64,000 nt of DNA from Trichobilharzia szidati (Eukaryota; Platyhelminthes; Trematoda; Strigeidida; Schistosomatidae), in NCBI GenBank assembly GCA_944472155.2, contig OX235277.1:10612804-10676803 (forward strand), in the 5' to 3' direction. Numbering within the stretch: the first letter of the stretch is position 1; the number at the start of each line of letters is the position of its first letter. Made by a program: the position numbers and the translations under genes. The notes under the pieces are model-generated. The model was given only the letters and a program-made list of their open reading frames with translations, had not been told where the DNA came from and did not search any database. Shown here piece by piece: positions 49,786 to 63,199 of this stretch.

Positions 49786-49815
49786 AAGAGGAAAGCCATT
49801 ATATATTTCCCACTG
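49786..49815 (-). promoter_or_regulatory. TATA-type core promoter of the unit C knottin gene
   Basis: ATATATAATGG on the minus strand about 45 nt before the ATG, flanked by GGGAAA and TTTCC, as in the other units. Confidence 0.5.
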
Positions 49816-50331
49816 TATCCAGCTGGTGGACATATCTATGCCATTGTGATCACACACGAATGAAGGTTGTTCACGCTGGAACATAAGTGAATATTACCCC
49901 ATGCACAGGGATTAGTGGAAACGTAGTCAGTGTAGTGAGATCAATGAGAATAACACGAGTAGTCGTCTCGTAACTTGCAATTGAATGTAACATTGAGGTT
50001 ATATATGGTGTCAGTGTGTAGTTGTAGTGTGTGCATTGTGGAACAAATCAAGTCAATTATTATAATTCTATTTCACTAGTTGTTTGCACCCACACATAAG
50101 TTCTACTTCTTCACTGCACATGATCATACTGACTGTTCGAATTGTTATTTTTATTCTCATGACTAAAATAGACACATTCGCCATAACCTCACTGGAAATA
50201 ATAACAAAGTTATGTAGAACTCGTTGTTACACGTAAACGAATGATGTCACGGAATTATGAATAATTTGATTTCCATGGTACATGTGTAACATTGTTCGAA
50301 AATGAAGAAAATAGAGGAACATGTTGGGCGC

Positions 50332-50575
50332 ATAAGAGGCAGTTAACACAGGAATTCTAGCAATCATAGATAACGCAAATTGGATGAATATACTTAACCA
50401 ATAACAGTATTCCAATAGCACGATCAGTAGGATAGTTTTGAAGGATTTTATTTCATTCACCTTTCTAGTTCTCTTCCACCCTTCACTTAACTTAGATACC
50501 TTGATAAATTTCATACAGCCGGTTTCCTTAATTAGATTAAAGGAAGAAAAAAAGAACATATTTGCAGGATAATAC
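50332..50575 (+). mobile_element. RTE relic, right flank of unit C
   Basis: The plus strand reads EAVNTG, IIDNA, ILNQ, a stop, then TISR and DFISFTFL, the same thumb segment as at 46905-47104, followed by further decayed sequence. It starts exactly where homology of unit C to unit B ends. Confidence 0.6.
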
Positions 50576-51460
50576 GAACTCGTTTTATTGCGTGGATTCT
50601 AATCATCTGCGCACATCCGAAATAAATCAACCATAATATATTGCGAAATTTCTGAACTTAGTTATACCAATGACTTCAAGTAATGGACAGAATGTGTTAG
50701 CAATATAATTTCAAGGATAGCGGAATTAGATAATTATTTAGTATTAAAAGAGTAACCATTTTCATAGTAACCAGACAAATGGGGTGAAATTTCGATTTCG
50801 CTTGGAAACAAGGATGGACTAATAGTGACGAAATACTAATAAGAGCATCAGAGATACTGTTTACATTTAACGGAGGAAAAATCAGGAGGGTGGGCATGAA
50901 TCGTAAAGTAAAATTATAAGATAAATAAAATAATTCTATTCGGCTGATTTGGAACCTTGACAGTAAGTTGAACTCACTGAATGAAAATCCAAATCAAGAT
51001 TGAGTGAAATGTTACGCAACAGAACAAAACACACAAAAACACATAAAGAAAAAAGTTATGCCTACCAGGTAGGGTGGTGAAAGACTAGTCACACTATTTC
51101 CCACATGCATTGGTTGGGTCAGAGTATTTTAATTTATTGAAGAAACACGCAGTTGAAAGAATCCACAAAGTAAAACGAGGTCGTGTTATTTTGGAATCTA
51201 GAAAATCTGTAGAAGATAAGTAACAAAAATATTCCTATTGAAAGTACACTCCTTCTACCAATTCGAATGGTCGTTATTTTTGCGATTTATTTTGTGCAAC
51301 CTCTAATAGCCGCTACAACTTAACGAACACAGCAAACAGAAATACCATATTGGGATCCAAACATTGTTGGTTCAGACACATGGTGTTTCTTGAATAGCAT
51401 TTAGACTGCTGCAGACATCTATTAACAGCTACCTACTCTGATTTTATACTGAAGACTCAG
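50576..51460. other. No gene seen
   Basis: Unique AT-rich sequence without recognisable features. Confidence 0.45.
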
Positions 51461-51722
51461 ATGACCTGTTAGAAAGTATGAGCAACAAGCAGCACTGGCA
51501 AAAACATCAGCCAAGATACTATTCACCTGAGAAATACATACAGAAAAAAAAAGTGCGGTTGGATTGGAGATACACTGACAAAATCGTTGAACGACATCAT
51601 GTGCCAAGCAGAACTTCCTGTGGAGTCCGAATGGGAAACAACCAGCGGGTTCGAAGATGTGGTAGAAGATATTGTGTGGAGAGGAAGTGGAAGCTAACAA
51701 TTAATAGCAAAATCGGTTGCAG
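51461..51722 (+). CDS. Possible internal exon of an unrecognised gene
   Basis: An open frame lies between a candidate acceptor (ACTCAG before 51461) and an ideal donor (GCAG then GTGAGT at 51723). It encodes about 86 residues rich in Lys, Arg, Gln and Tyr (for example DDLLESMSNK near the start and QRVRRCGRRYC near the end). The continuous frame across the span and the strong donor favour an exon. No family is recognised and no partner exon was found, so this is tentative. Confidence 0.25.
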
Positions 51723-54700
51723 GTGAGTACAGAGGGGGGAGGAAATGCAGTTCGGCTGCCGACGACCTATATTCCATTAGGAACCTACGAGTAAGTCAAA
51801 CAACAGAATCTACCACATTTACTACTAAATGATTTCAGTAGCTGAAATTCACTTAAATGAACTAAGGCATATTATGTTGATCATACCATGTGATTGTTGA
51901 GTTGAACGGAACTGATTTACTAATATGTGAGGAACCTCCTGTCTACATAAAATCAGTTTTCCAGAGAAAATTTAGAAGGATATAAATCACATGAAAATAC
52001 CTCACTTGACAAAAAGGATTAAACTATCACAGACGAAAAGGTACCATTTACGTGAAATTATCCACATAGAAGAATTTCGTCATTCGACAACTTCTTTTTC
52101 AAACTGAAGAGTTGTGTTTACATTACAGAAAAAGGTTTCAAGCAGCATTCAAAATTATTCTCCCGGGATACACATGTGAAAGTAGAGATAATTAACGTGT
52201 TTTTTTATAAAGCGGGTGTTGGTTGCTGGAGATGAAGTAGATAAATTATCAAATACTTGTATTTTTATTTAAAGTTATAAAGCAAGTCAGGTGTTGTGAA
52301 AAAATTAAAATTCCGACGATGAGGATAACAATAAAGAAGGCGATAAGAAAGTGAAGTGGAGCGAATGCAAATTGTAGAAAAGAATAATGTAAAAACAAAG
52401 CAGAACGTGAATATGACTAAGGCAAAGAAATACGTGTAACTAAACCTTTCTGAATACATTGCTGCGGATTTAATTCATTCATAGATAAATGGAGAAAAAG
52501 TAAACATTTGGAGAGACTGAATTTAGTCCTGTATATAACTTTAGAGGATAAATCACCTGTGACTGAATGGCCTGTATGAAGAATGTGTTCACAAGTGGGA
52601 GAATAAGTCATTTGATGCTGACATTCCATCAATTAAACCAAGAACGGTTCAGTCATGCGCATCCACATTACACGACTACAAAGTCCAGTATAGTCAGCTC
52701 GTCAGGATCATGTAAAATAGCTGCATTTCTATTGTATTGAGTTTCACTATGGCGTCTTAGTTAATGCACAACTAAAAGAAGTCACTGTTCACATCTTTTT
52801 AACTTCGTTCTCACTATGGAATAAATAAAAATGTATGATAATTTCAATTTCTCATCAAAAATTAGGTTTAAAAAGTAAATACGAAATCATATCTTTCGTT
52901 AAACGTCTGCCTACCAATAATTTTATACACTTTACCAAGGTTAGGAAGCAACTTAAGCTAAGATAAACCCTGACATTATTTGAAATGGGAGAAGTGAGTC
53001 AGCACATCAATTTGTGTACAGTTGATTGACCGAAACGAGTGGCTTCATACTGGTCACATCAATCATTGGTGCCAATCAGCTACACACGACCGAAGTCATC
53101 TAAATGCCAGATGACCACTTCACTTGGGTTTAGCCGAGCACATTATTCATGTACTTGGTGTAACTTAGATGAATGACCAGAATCAATTGAAACCAACAGA
53201 TTTCTGACTAGCTGTTGGGGTGAACTAGTAATGCGTGGAAGCGAATTCTCAAATGCAATTGTGTTTTATCGTATCCGGCAGATCTCACATAGAAGTGAAC
53301 TGAACAAAAACTTGTTGAAATTTCACCCAAGTTATTACAAACAAATAAATGGCGAATAAATTAATTTACCAATTTCGAGTTCGCTTTAAATAAAGGTGTC
53401 GAATTTCTCCATATATTGACGAACAAGTGTCGATGACGAGTGTCAGAGTTGAAATGCATATGAATTAATACATGTTATTATCATTATTACTGTTATTGCT
53501 ACTATTGTTGTTATTTCATAATAGCTGAGAAAAAAATACCCGTTCCCTAACGCATGAACATACATTTTTATATTGCATGTATGCATGTTATTCAGCCTGA
53601 AAGACTATTAAGCAGTATGTTGACATATTTATGTATTAATTTGTCAAAAATAACTCATTATGATAGAAATGTTAAAGTTTTGTGACCGTAAATCTGATTT
53701 CATTGTCACTCATCTTTCAATTTAAATTTATGTTATCTCTCACCCAGAAAAAGATGACGGATGTAAGGTGAGGTAAATTGAATTCGATACAGCGACCTCT
53801 TTCAATTTGCAAATTCTTCAAGAAAAATAAATTGTTTAACTGTCTAACTTAAAACACCTCAGAGAAGAAGAGGGACAGACTTTACCCTATTTCATCCCGC
53901 GTTTATCTTGCATTAGTTTCAGTTTGTCCTTTAAATCTGAAAGCTATTCAGCTACAGTCTTGAAGTGACTAGCTGGTGGATAGAGCTCGAGTTATTTATC
54001 ACTGAATCATGGATTCTGAGAATATAATGTGAATGGTTTCTTAGGCTAGATGGAGTGGCACAAAAGCATTGAGTGTCCTTCTGGACGATGTCTTCAGCGC
54101 ATGGATTTGACTTTTCAACTCTTTCACTCAGATCTACATTCAAATAGTCAATTCGTCAGTGATTCACTGGTAGAATCTTCATGAACCGAACGGGTTGACC
54201 GGATTTGATTCGTTGGTAACAAACTCCTAAGCTTCATCTCATTTATTAGCAAATAGCGAATCCAGCAAAATCGGTCGTGAGTTGAGGAAACCTGACCTGT
54301 AGAAACAAGATCTCTGCTACTGAAGTTTAATTGCTTGAAACTTGAAGCCCTACATTTTATTGAGAAGTAAAAAGGATAAAAACACTTCTATTGTCTTCGA
54401 ACGGCGAAGAAACACAGGTTTTACCAGTAATCACAAGTTGACATTCGCATAAATGCTCTGATTCTGAGTACATTTCAAAATGTCACACCTTTATTGTGAT
54501 ATATCAAAGCCATTTGTTCCACAATGTTTACAGAAATGGCTTTAAATATACTTTGCTCCTCAAATTTATACGAAAATATTTGTGTACTAGAGGAGATGAC
54601 GAAGATTGTTGGAGAAGATTTGTAGAGCCAGTAAGTGACGTCGGCGTAGTTGTGATCTCTAAGCTGGTTTAGTTATGAAGCTTTCACTGTCCCTCTGAAA

Positions 54701-57700
54701 AGCGTATCATACAGTCGGAAATCAGTTTAAAGTCGATAATTTTTGAACATCAGTTGTGAGAGTAAGTGTTAAAAAGCAGATCATGGTGACTTGGTAATCA
54801 GTGAGGAAATATACAGTAATACACATGGATGCGAAATAGTAAATCTTTTGTAAGCATATTGCGAATAAAAATATGGGTTTAAGTTGTGAGTGCGTGAATT
54901 TCAGTTTGTACCGGTGTGGTAAACATGAAGAAAACATTGATAACTTCAAAAGGATTTCCGTTTAAATTTCGCTTACCAAAAAATCCCATCCATATTTCAC
55001 AGATAATTTCTCCTGTTCAGTTTCTTTATATCCGATAAAATCTGACCTGTAATTACGTTTAAAACTCTGGCGAGTATTTCATGTGTTCACTATTTGCTGA
55101 TTTGCAAGTTTCTAGCTACCATGAGAAAAAACAGAATCATGGGTTAGTGTGTATTACAATGCTGTTGTTAGCTGCCCATGGGTTGTGTCCTTTGTTCACT
55201 GAATGGATACCAGTAACGTAACTTATCACCATTCTACCGAATTACACGAATTCACCTGAAAAGACAAAGAAGAGACATCATCGTTTCTTGATTTGTGCTT
55301 CATGTAAGGGAGAAGTGTTTCACATGGCCTGCTGTCATGTGATATTTTTTAAAGGTTTTGAATGAAGACAAAATATCATGCAATGAACTATGCTGAAAAT
55401 GTTGTACAGTATATAAACGCTGTACAAAATAAACCCATCATTATTGCAACTTGTTGCTTTTGATTATACAAAAACTCAATATCATAAATTAGACATGAAA
55501 TTTATTCGTTCCGATCTGTTCTACTCACTAATGAAGACTTGCTTACATAACAACGCCAAATCTATAAAAAATGGGAGTTCACACACATGAATGCGGCCTC
55601 TCTAGTGAATATGTCGTAGTGTGAACCAAAATCTATCTGTTGAACTTTTTTCTCATCAACATTGAACCTAGACAAAGTTCTGATGACTTTATTATTTTGT
55701 CTGAACCGAAAGTATATCGATTATTTGTTCGTTGTCTGATAGTAGTGAATTGTCAATCATACTTGAATATTAGCTTTATTGAGGACAATCATGAATAATG
55801 GTGAATAAAACTCAAAACTAACCATCAGTTCATCTTCTGAGTTTTTTAAGTTGACATGTAATGCATTTCAAATAATCACTGTATCAGATACGCAGACACA
55901 ACATCCATTTAACCCTTTGTCTGCTGCACATTTTCTTTTGATACTTGTCTTAATACCCATCCACAGATGGAAATAATGTCCAACAGATCGATGAAGTGAC
56001 TCTTTTGGTACTTGTCAACATGCCGAGTCACACTCTGATTATTCAACAGTGTTTTGACTTATTTTGATAATGCAAATTATACTCCAATATAATTTTTTAT
56101 CTTGTGTTAAATACACTTGTGCATAATTGTTATTGTACAGCTAAGTGAAGGTCATAAGTCTATATGTCAGCATCATTTTTTCCAACATAATTATTACATA
56201 GGGTTATCAGTTCTCCTAATTAAGACATGCTATTCATTCATTGAGATGAGCAGGTCAATACTGTAGCTCGATAATATTTAAAAACTATTTTGTAGACTGT
56301 ATTTGTGGATGTTTCATGCAGTATTACGATGACAAAAAATGTTTAGACAGGTGCTCGTCACCATAGTGTAGTGTGAGAAGCAATATAAATTTACTATTGA
56401 ATATGTTATATGCAGTTGATTTGCATTGATGAAACAGCTATTGTTTGACAAAGTAGAAAGTTACTTTCACTAAAACAATAAGATGGTGTAAATAGTATGA
56501 AATGTGCAAAGGATTTATTGAGTACGTTTTGGCCATTCTGATCACACATATACTTGTCATACATATATAAAGGGTAACAGAACAAAAAGGATCAAAATTT
56601 CGGCAGTATGGGTCGAATAAACTTAATGTCATGAGGTTTGGAAAAAGGGACATTGGGTGAAGATATTTTTACTCGAAATAAACTTTTCATTTGAAGTATG
56701 ATGAACTAGGTAGGTTCAAAGGAGTAACTCTGAACCCTCACAGCGAGGGAACATATCACAACGTTTACCAGTTTACATATGTATGCAGTCACACGAAAAA
56801 AGGCAGGACCCATTGATCTTAACAAATGAGAGCCATGGAAAAAATTTCCAAGTGGCTACATGTACCAGGGAAACCACGTGATTCAGCTAACTCAAGAAAC
56901 CTTCTTATATTTCATACACACGTGATCTCAGTAATTCCTTTTGACACACTTAAATTTAATTTAGAATGAACTCATAGTCAGAAGCAATTGGAAACCTGTT
57001 TGGTTGCTTATAGCACTGAAACTTTTGTGATAATCAAAATTAAAATGAAAGGTTTATTTCACTTAATAACGTTTTCACTCACACTTTTCCTCTTGTCAGT
57101 TATCTGTCATCGCGACCAAAAATGATTAAACCTGAACTGATGATATTTTGATCTTTTAAGCTGTTTTATATTCTAAATACGTTTCTATGATAATTATAAG
57201 TTTGTGATATGAATGTTTGAAATGAACTGAGTAAATACATTATACACTTCAGACTAAATACGTTTATCTCTACTTTTCTCAAAATTCATCAAAAGGAACT
57301 GCATGTTCTGAAGATAACTAACCGTCCACTCCTTTTTAACTTCAACAGCTGATTTCCAAACAGCTGCTTAAATAGCTAAAGAAATACACATATTAACATA
57401 TAAAAATTATTATAGTCTCACAGGAGGTGCTTAGGAACTCGAACAAATGAGTGGTAAAGTCTCTAACCCCCAAAAGTGAATGTTATCAGTCATTATTCCG
57501 TTCGTGGATGCGTTGGTGATGAATGTCGACTAGCACAGGACTCCTACGAACAGTCTTGTAGTAACTGTCTCTAGTTATCTTATAACAAACTAAGACTTGT
57601 CTTTAAAGTAAAATAAGTGAAAATGCATTATTTTCACCAAAAATGAAAGCGTGATTGCTAAATGTTATCCAAACCTAATCAAGAATTGAAATATCAGTTT

Positions 57701-58539
57701 AAATGTTACCAATCGAAGTAACAAAAGTTATTTTGATGAAAGTATATCTCCATACTATAGCAGATGTCTAAAGCGAATTTCTGACTTTTTGGAACTCGCT
57801 TCTCTTTAGAATAAAATCTGAGGGTGATAAACGAAGTTTCAGTTGTACCCGATTGTTACCAGCCACCGGTTATGCTATGATGGTGTGAATAACAGATAAA
57901 GATCAAATAATTATGAACATTTTAAGTAGAAGAACAAGAACTTGCAATCTAGTTGATAACGAAAAATTGACATTTATCTGGATGAAAGCATGAAAGTTTG
58001 GTGTCTTGTGTATAAAATTGCTAGTGTATTATTGATATTAGATGACTGTGTGAGGACATTTCGTCTCAACAATCGATTCAAATGTCTTCTGTGAAAAGGT
58101 CTTCCTTTTTTCAGTTTGACTCGGTTACCCAAACGAATTAAGCTAGTGAAATTATTTTTCTGTCGGTTGTGGAATAGTTTGTTTAAATACTTTATATTCT
58201 CATACGGGCTAACACGTAAGGAAATCTTTTTAGAGAAATTTTTATTTCAAAGTACGTAGATTTTAACGGTAGCCTGCTTAAATCATTGAGCATGCAAACT
58301 ATTTATCTCTTATAATGTATCAAATTGTCCTTTATGCTACCGGATCTCTAATTTTATTCACATGAATTTTTAATTAACGTTCAACCTTCTGCTAGTCATT
58401 TTTTGAAGCAAATGAAGACACAATTTCATATGAGATTTTAGCCTTCTTCCAAGTAGAACGATTTTTCTCCATATGATTCACTAGTGATTTCAACAACATT
58501 TGTTTATAAGGTCAACTTACGTTTTCTTTTGCTTGTGTA
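51723..58539. other. About 6.8 kb without a recognised gene
   Basis: AT-rich unique sequence. A degenerate TTA/TTG triplet stretch lies at about 53473-53520. Short minus-strand frames (52265-52459, 52417-52632, 54722-54949, 56438-56653) show no motif or convincing splice sites. No copy of any repeat from the left half of the window was noticed. Confidence 0.4.
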
Positions 58540-58830
58540 GGAGTGAAATTGTAAGTCTATGTTGGCACTCCGGCTTCTAGAACGGATGCTTCAACGGACA
58601 CTGGGGGTCGACACGATGTAATTTTGAATGACGCTAACTAGCTTTATGGATGAACACAATCTTTTGAAACAGTGAGTTCAGGATACCAGTCTAAGGGGAA
58701 ATACTGCCATTCATCGGAATTGCAGGTGAGTCAAGATGGCGAGTCCCAAACAGGACAAAATGCTAATCCTGGATTACGCTAGTATGCACTGTTAACTGCC
58801 GGCGAATTTGTGCGTTATTTAAAGACACCG
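58540..58830 (+). mobile_element. Old Sm-alpha-like repeat with hammerhead remnant
   Basis: The segment GAGTCCCAAACAGGACAAAATG at about 58741-58762, followed by TCCTGGATTACGC, closely resembles the published schistosome hammerhead strand order (GAGTCCCAAATAGGACGAAA, then TCCTGGATTCC). Stem II GTCC/GGAC is intact; the core GAAA reads AAAA and the first core strand reads ATGGCGA. The tRNA-like head upstream is not recognisable. It is a different, older subfamily from the other SINEs. Confidence 0.5.
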
Positions 58831-61800
58831 CATGAGCAGTAATTCTGTACTTTCAGCAAATATGATATCAAGCATAAACTTGTCATTCCCGTTATCATAA
58901 TTTATTAATGTAAGTGCTTTCAAGTTCGCATCCATATTTTCACCAATCAAATCAAAAATGTACTTCGAAAAGTAACCAAATGTTTAGCAGTTCACTTCAG
59001 AATACAAAACAGGTCAGTTCAAGCTGTCTGCAGTACAAGCTTTTGAAAATAACTTTACTGGCATCAAGTTCATGGTGATCGAGAATTTCTCAGACGTCAA
59101 GTGGAAGCTAATCACTGCTCCTTGATGGATAAAAACCCTAACTGTGGTGCGATACTTTTGTCAGAGACAAGGCCTCATGAGCTCTCTACTGGACTAAGTT
59201 CACTATTCCTATTAATTCTCTATGACTGGAAAATGTCAATGCATATTGTTGAAATTTTCGTTTAAGCTTAATATTCATTTAAGGAAGTAAAGCACATTAG
59301 TGAAATCGTTGAAACATTCGTTAATTTGCAAAACGAATGTTTAATGCATTGCTATTAGGATCATGATTCATCACAGTGGATAATTTGTCTGCATTTAATG
59401 GCTAACAGTCCATTAGCATCTTTCCTATTCCTTGAACATTCAATTCGTAAATTCTCCGTGAATTTCTTAAAGGAATTTCAGAGTGAATAAATTATCATGT
59501 ATTTTGTTTGTGATAGAAATTAGTATAAAGTTATGCTGCAATTGAAATTATTTTCTTCCGGAAATGAAGTGAACAATGATTTAATTCTGTGGCATATATT
59601 TATATACGCATATAATAAAAATTCCATTAGTGAAATACTCGTATGAAACGAAGGAATCAGTTGGTAGAAAATTCCACATATGTTCATATTTCTGACTATC
59701 TATGACGCCAGAGTATGTTTAGGGCAATACTCAGCTTTGATCTTTAAATTACTACGAATATGATCGAGATTAATTGGATATCTCTTAAGACTGGTAAGAC
59801 TTAATTGACAGACATGAGTTTAGTGACACCAAAGGAGTTGTGTCAATAAAACAATCACAAATGACAAACGTGTCAACAACCTAATTTGTAAAGAAGTCTG
59901 TCTGATCGACTGAGAACTTCATTCTTGTTTGTTTCAGATCACCGATAAAAGTGTCTGAAAGAGTCGAACCCAGAGGACTTCTCACATTGGCTCCGTCAAT
60001 TTGGAGGTACAAAACATGGTTAAATTGGAACTTTATATCCTTAATACATATAAGCAGCAACCGTTTAAGTTCATTTTTTAGCAGTTGTATGAGATCAGCA
60101 TGTTGACATATAATTTGTATTTTTTTCTTCTAGCGGGGTCTTTGTCAACAGCGGGTAGGCGTCAAAGGACATCATGAATTTAATTGAGATACATAAATTC
60201 CCTCTCCCTCTCTAATTTACTAGTGGTGAATGCTGCTATAAATGCCATTGTCCACTTCTGATTGTTTCTGTGTAAAGGTTGTTTTGCAAATATTAATTCT
60301 GATTACTTTCGAAGATATATTTTGCAATAAACGAACATATAAGGAAATCTATACAACAGGTTTATTCTGAACATTCTGTTTTCTTTCACAATACCAAATT
60401 TTAATAATAGTAATTTGCTTTTTTCCCGAAACAAAACTAGTGGTACAGTGTGGAATTTTCAGCACATATCTACAATATTTGCATGTAATTTTATCAAACA
60501 TTTAAAAGGAGTATTTCAAAAAAAAAGATATGAAGACACCAACAGCAAAAAGCAAACAGGAAAAACACAAAATAATTTTTAGAAAATGCGAAAAAATACC
60601 AAGAAGTAGAAGGGAAAATAAATAGCATATAATAATAACTCAGTATTGGGTAGTGGAAGCTATGATATGATTATGCATGGTGACATTAAAGCTATAGTCA
60701 TACAAGAAGTTATGAAATGGTATTTAAGAATGTTTATCCTCAAGATGATCAGTTAATTTGGTTGAAACAACTCTAAACAATCATAAAATAACATTTCAGG
60801 GTTGTTGTTTTGTTTTTATTGTCAGGTATAATGCAGTGTTTGTAGTGGTAGTGTGAGTAATCCTGCATAATACAAAATTTTAAGATGGTGATAATGGCGT
60901 TCACAACCAATGATTGTCAGTTAATATTGCCGAAAAAAAATAACAAAACAACCACAAAAACTAATAAGTACGTGATGGTTAATGACAGGACAATTTTTTT
61001 ATACTCACAGTGGCAATATAGTCGGAACCAGTAGCCACACAAAAGAAGGAATAGAGTAAATTACAAAAAGTAAGCCAATGTTAATAATTTAGGTAGCTAT
61101 CTATGTTTGAGAAGGAGTTCACTATAGAATGCAAAATAAGAGAGAAATAAAAGAGCCTAAAATTATGTTTTTGTTTACTTCGAATACAGATAGGTTAAAT
61201 GAAATAGCAGTCTACAGTTCATCAGTCGACAGCATATTGTCCGATCTAAAAAATGCTCCTGATTCTGACAGTTTCTCTCGTTCAAAACATGAATTGTCCT
61301 ATATTGAAAGGCATCCAGAAATGCGCCTTCTTCAATAATGTATTTGTACTGTCAAAGCAAGGTGAGAGTGAATAAATTTGACACATTTTGCTCTGTGGAG
61401 AGAAAGGCAGCTCATTAAATAGAAGCAGGCCGTCAGTTTTCACCACTGACCTTTCAAACACACATATTTGTCTTTAGTTACTATGCCGTAATATCATCGT
61501 GAAGTGAAGAGAGGTCGCTTGCGTTAAGACGTTGGAGACGACAAAGATAGTCCCTTCAATACTAAATGTATTTCACATCTAAAACCAAACCTTCTTCCTA
61601 GCAGAAAATCCCTTATATGAATCTCCATCAATTTGTTTAAAAGTAATCAGTTTTCGTTTTTCCCTCCGCAGTATTTTGCCCATTTGTTAAGTGAAGTCTG
61701 TGTCACATCTTAAGTTCACTGTTTTATGAAGGTTTCAGCCGGAGGAGAATGACTTGTTCTACAGCTTGTGATAGTCTCATCGTATTTTATTTCTTTAATA

Positions 61801-62400
61801 GCAGCTAAAACCATTTTATGAATTATGTCGAAAAAGAAGAACGTGTCTATCCAAAAAGTGGAAAAATGCTAATCGAATTAGATAACAGGTAATTTAATTA
61901 ATTGATTCAAAATTCTGAAGACAAAAGCAAGGTTCGTAGATTATATGAAATGTAGTCAGCTCTGCTATAGTTGTCGTTAAGAAGCATTCCACTGGTAGAG
62001 AGAATGAATAAGGGGATGAATCAAGTGTGCGTGACAGATAAGTAGTTGGAGCACAAGTTTGTAATCGCGTCAGGTTACGATCAAATCATTCACAGTCAGA
62101 AAGCTGAAGTTTTCTAATATGAGGAGATTCACTGATATATAAGTCTTCATTACGCGTAGTGAAATGATTAAGACACCTTGCATTAGAATCACTAACACAT
62201 CTATAGTGACAGCTTGTGGATTGAAAGGTGGAGGCTAAGAGCCATAGGGATACCCATCTTAGTTAGCTCTAAAAATCTGATACAAATCTCAGTTACCTCT
62301 AAACATTTTCTGCTTTCATTCTATATCCAATGTTAAAGTGTTAGTTTGCAGCGATTTAGATGACATCAAGGCATTTGGTTAGGTGGAAACAGCTGCAGAA
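58831..62400. other. No firmly supported gene
   Basis: The clearest frame is 61129-61338 (+, 69 codons) with a Ser- and Asp-rich middle (SVDSILSDLKNAPDSDSFS); it could be an exon, but lacks a good downstream donor. The rest is AT-rich unique sequence. Confidence 0.35.
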
Positions 62401-62415
62401 TCACTCAACATCATG

Positions 62416-62472
62416 GAACATTGGACACCTGCTTAGTCCCAGTTTGGGATTCTTCAGCGATAGTGACCAATG
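62416..62472 (-). ncRNA. Hammerhead-like relic
   Basis: On the minus strand CTGAAGA is followed by a TCCC/GGGA stem II with loop AAACT, then CTAAG in place of GAAAC, and GTC before CAATG. A CATTG strand upstream could pair with CAATG, but a long unpaired gap separates it from the core. It looks like a decayed repeat of the ribozyme-bearing type. Confidence 0.3.
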
Positions 62473-62676
62473 ACGTCACTTGCATTATGCGTGTTATCAA
62501 TAGCTGCATTTTCCATAGCATTCATTTGTTTAGCGATAATCCCAGTCAGGTTTGTTGATTTATCTGCCATAACAGCCTTCAAGGACTAATAGATTCAGGT
62601 CCACTTTAAGTTAAAGCAAATGAAATACGCGCTTCATTGTAAGAGCATTTTCAGGTAGATTTCGTCAAGAACTTAC

Positions 62677-62943
62677 ATCAGTGAAATAGTCACTGAAAAA
62701 ACAGAGAGCACTGGGCGCCTGGTCATTCATGTTTCTACTTCGTTTTCTTAAAGCACTCATGAATCGACTAATACACGAATTCAAGACTACTAGGATACGA
62801 ACTAAATTCATAAGCACTTTAATACTGAGCTGGAACTCGATGACGTTCTCCGAATACCTAATGTTGTACGACAACCATAGAGAATCAACTGCGAATAAAA
62901 TTAGGCTTCTGGATTGTGCATCAGGAGGTATCAATAGTTCAGC
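62677..62943 (-). CDS. Possible exon of an unrecognised gene (minus strand)
   Basis: An 89-codon frame bounded by an AG acceptor (CAGTAG before 62943) and a perfect donor GTAAGT at 62676, both in phase 0. It encodes hydrophobic stretches (for example LMNLVRILVVLNSCI) followed by a basic segment (SALRKRSRNM). It may belong with the frame at 63014-63199 across an intron of about 70 bp, a size common near the 5' ends of schistosome genes. No family recognised. Confidence 0.3.
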
Positions 62944-63013
62944 CTACTGAAAGTCTCAAACTAGGACAAAAATATCGTAAGTTCTTACTTTCATTTCAAA
63001 CGTAATTTGTTAC

Positions 63014-63199
63014 AAGTTGCCCATCATGTTTGGGATGTGTACTGGGTTTAACAAAAGGAGCCGAGCAAAAGGATCTCGAATCATTTTCACTATCATTATT
63101 TTCTGGTTTAATCTCGATTGCGATTTCATGATCACTTTTTCTTGATGGTATCCTCACTATATACAAACACCAAGATGAAAGTCGGAAAAGAGAATACAC
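63014..63199 (-). CDS. Possible exon upstream of 62677-62943
   Basis: An open minus-strand frame with protein-like, charged composition (EIAIEIKPENNDSEND, then PFVKPSTHPKHDGQL). If spliced at GTAACA (63013) in phase 0 it continues into the frame at 62943. If not spliced it stops eight codons after HDGQL. The start is not determined. Tentative. Confidence 0.25.

Larger units (their letters stand above)
47105..50331. repeat. Duplicated unit C, compact complete knottin unit
   Basis: This matches A2 and B on the left and A1 and B on the right but has lost most of the intron interior. It holds one cysteine exon, one signal exon and the promoter block, so it is the only unit with a simple one-to-one gene. 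An open frame on the plus strand in the 3' flank (47291-47476) has relatives in A2 and B (12152-12340, 27049-27273), but no recognised product. Confidence 0.85.
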
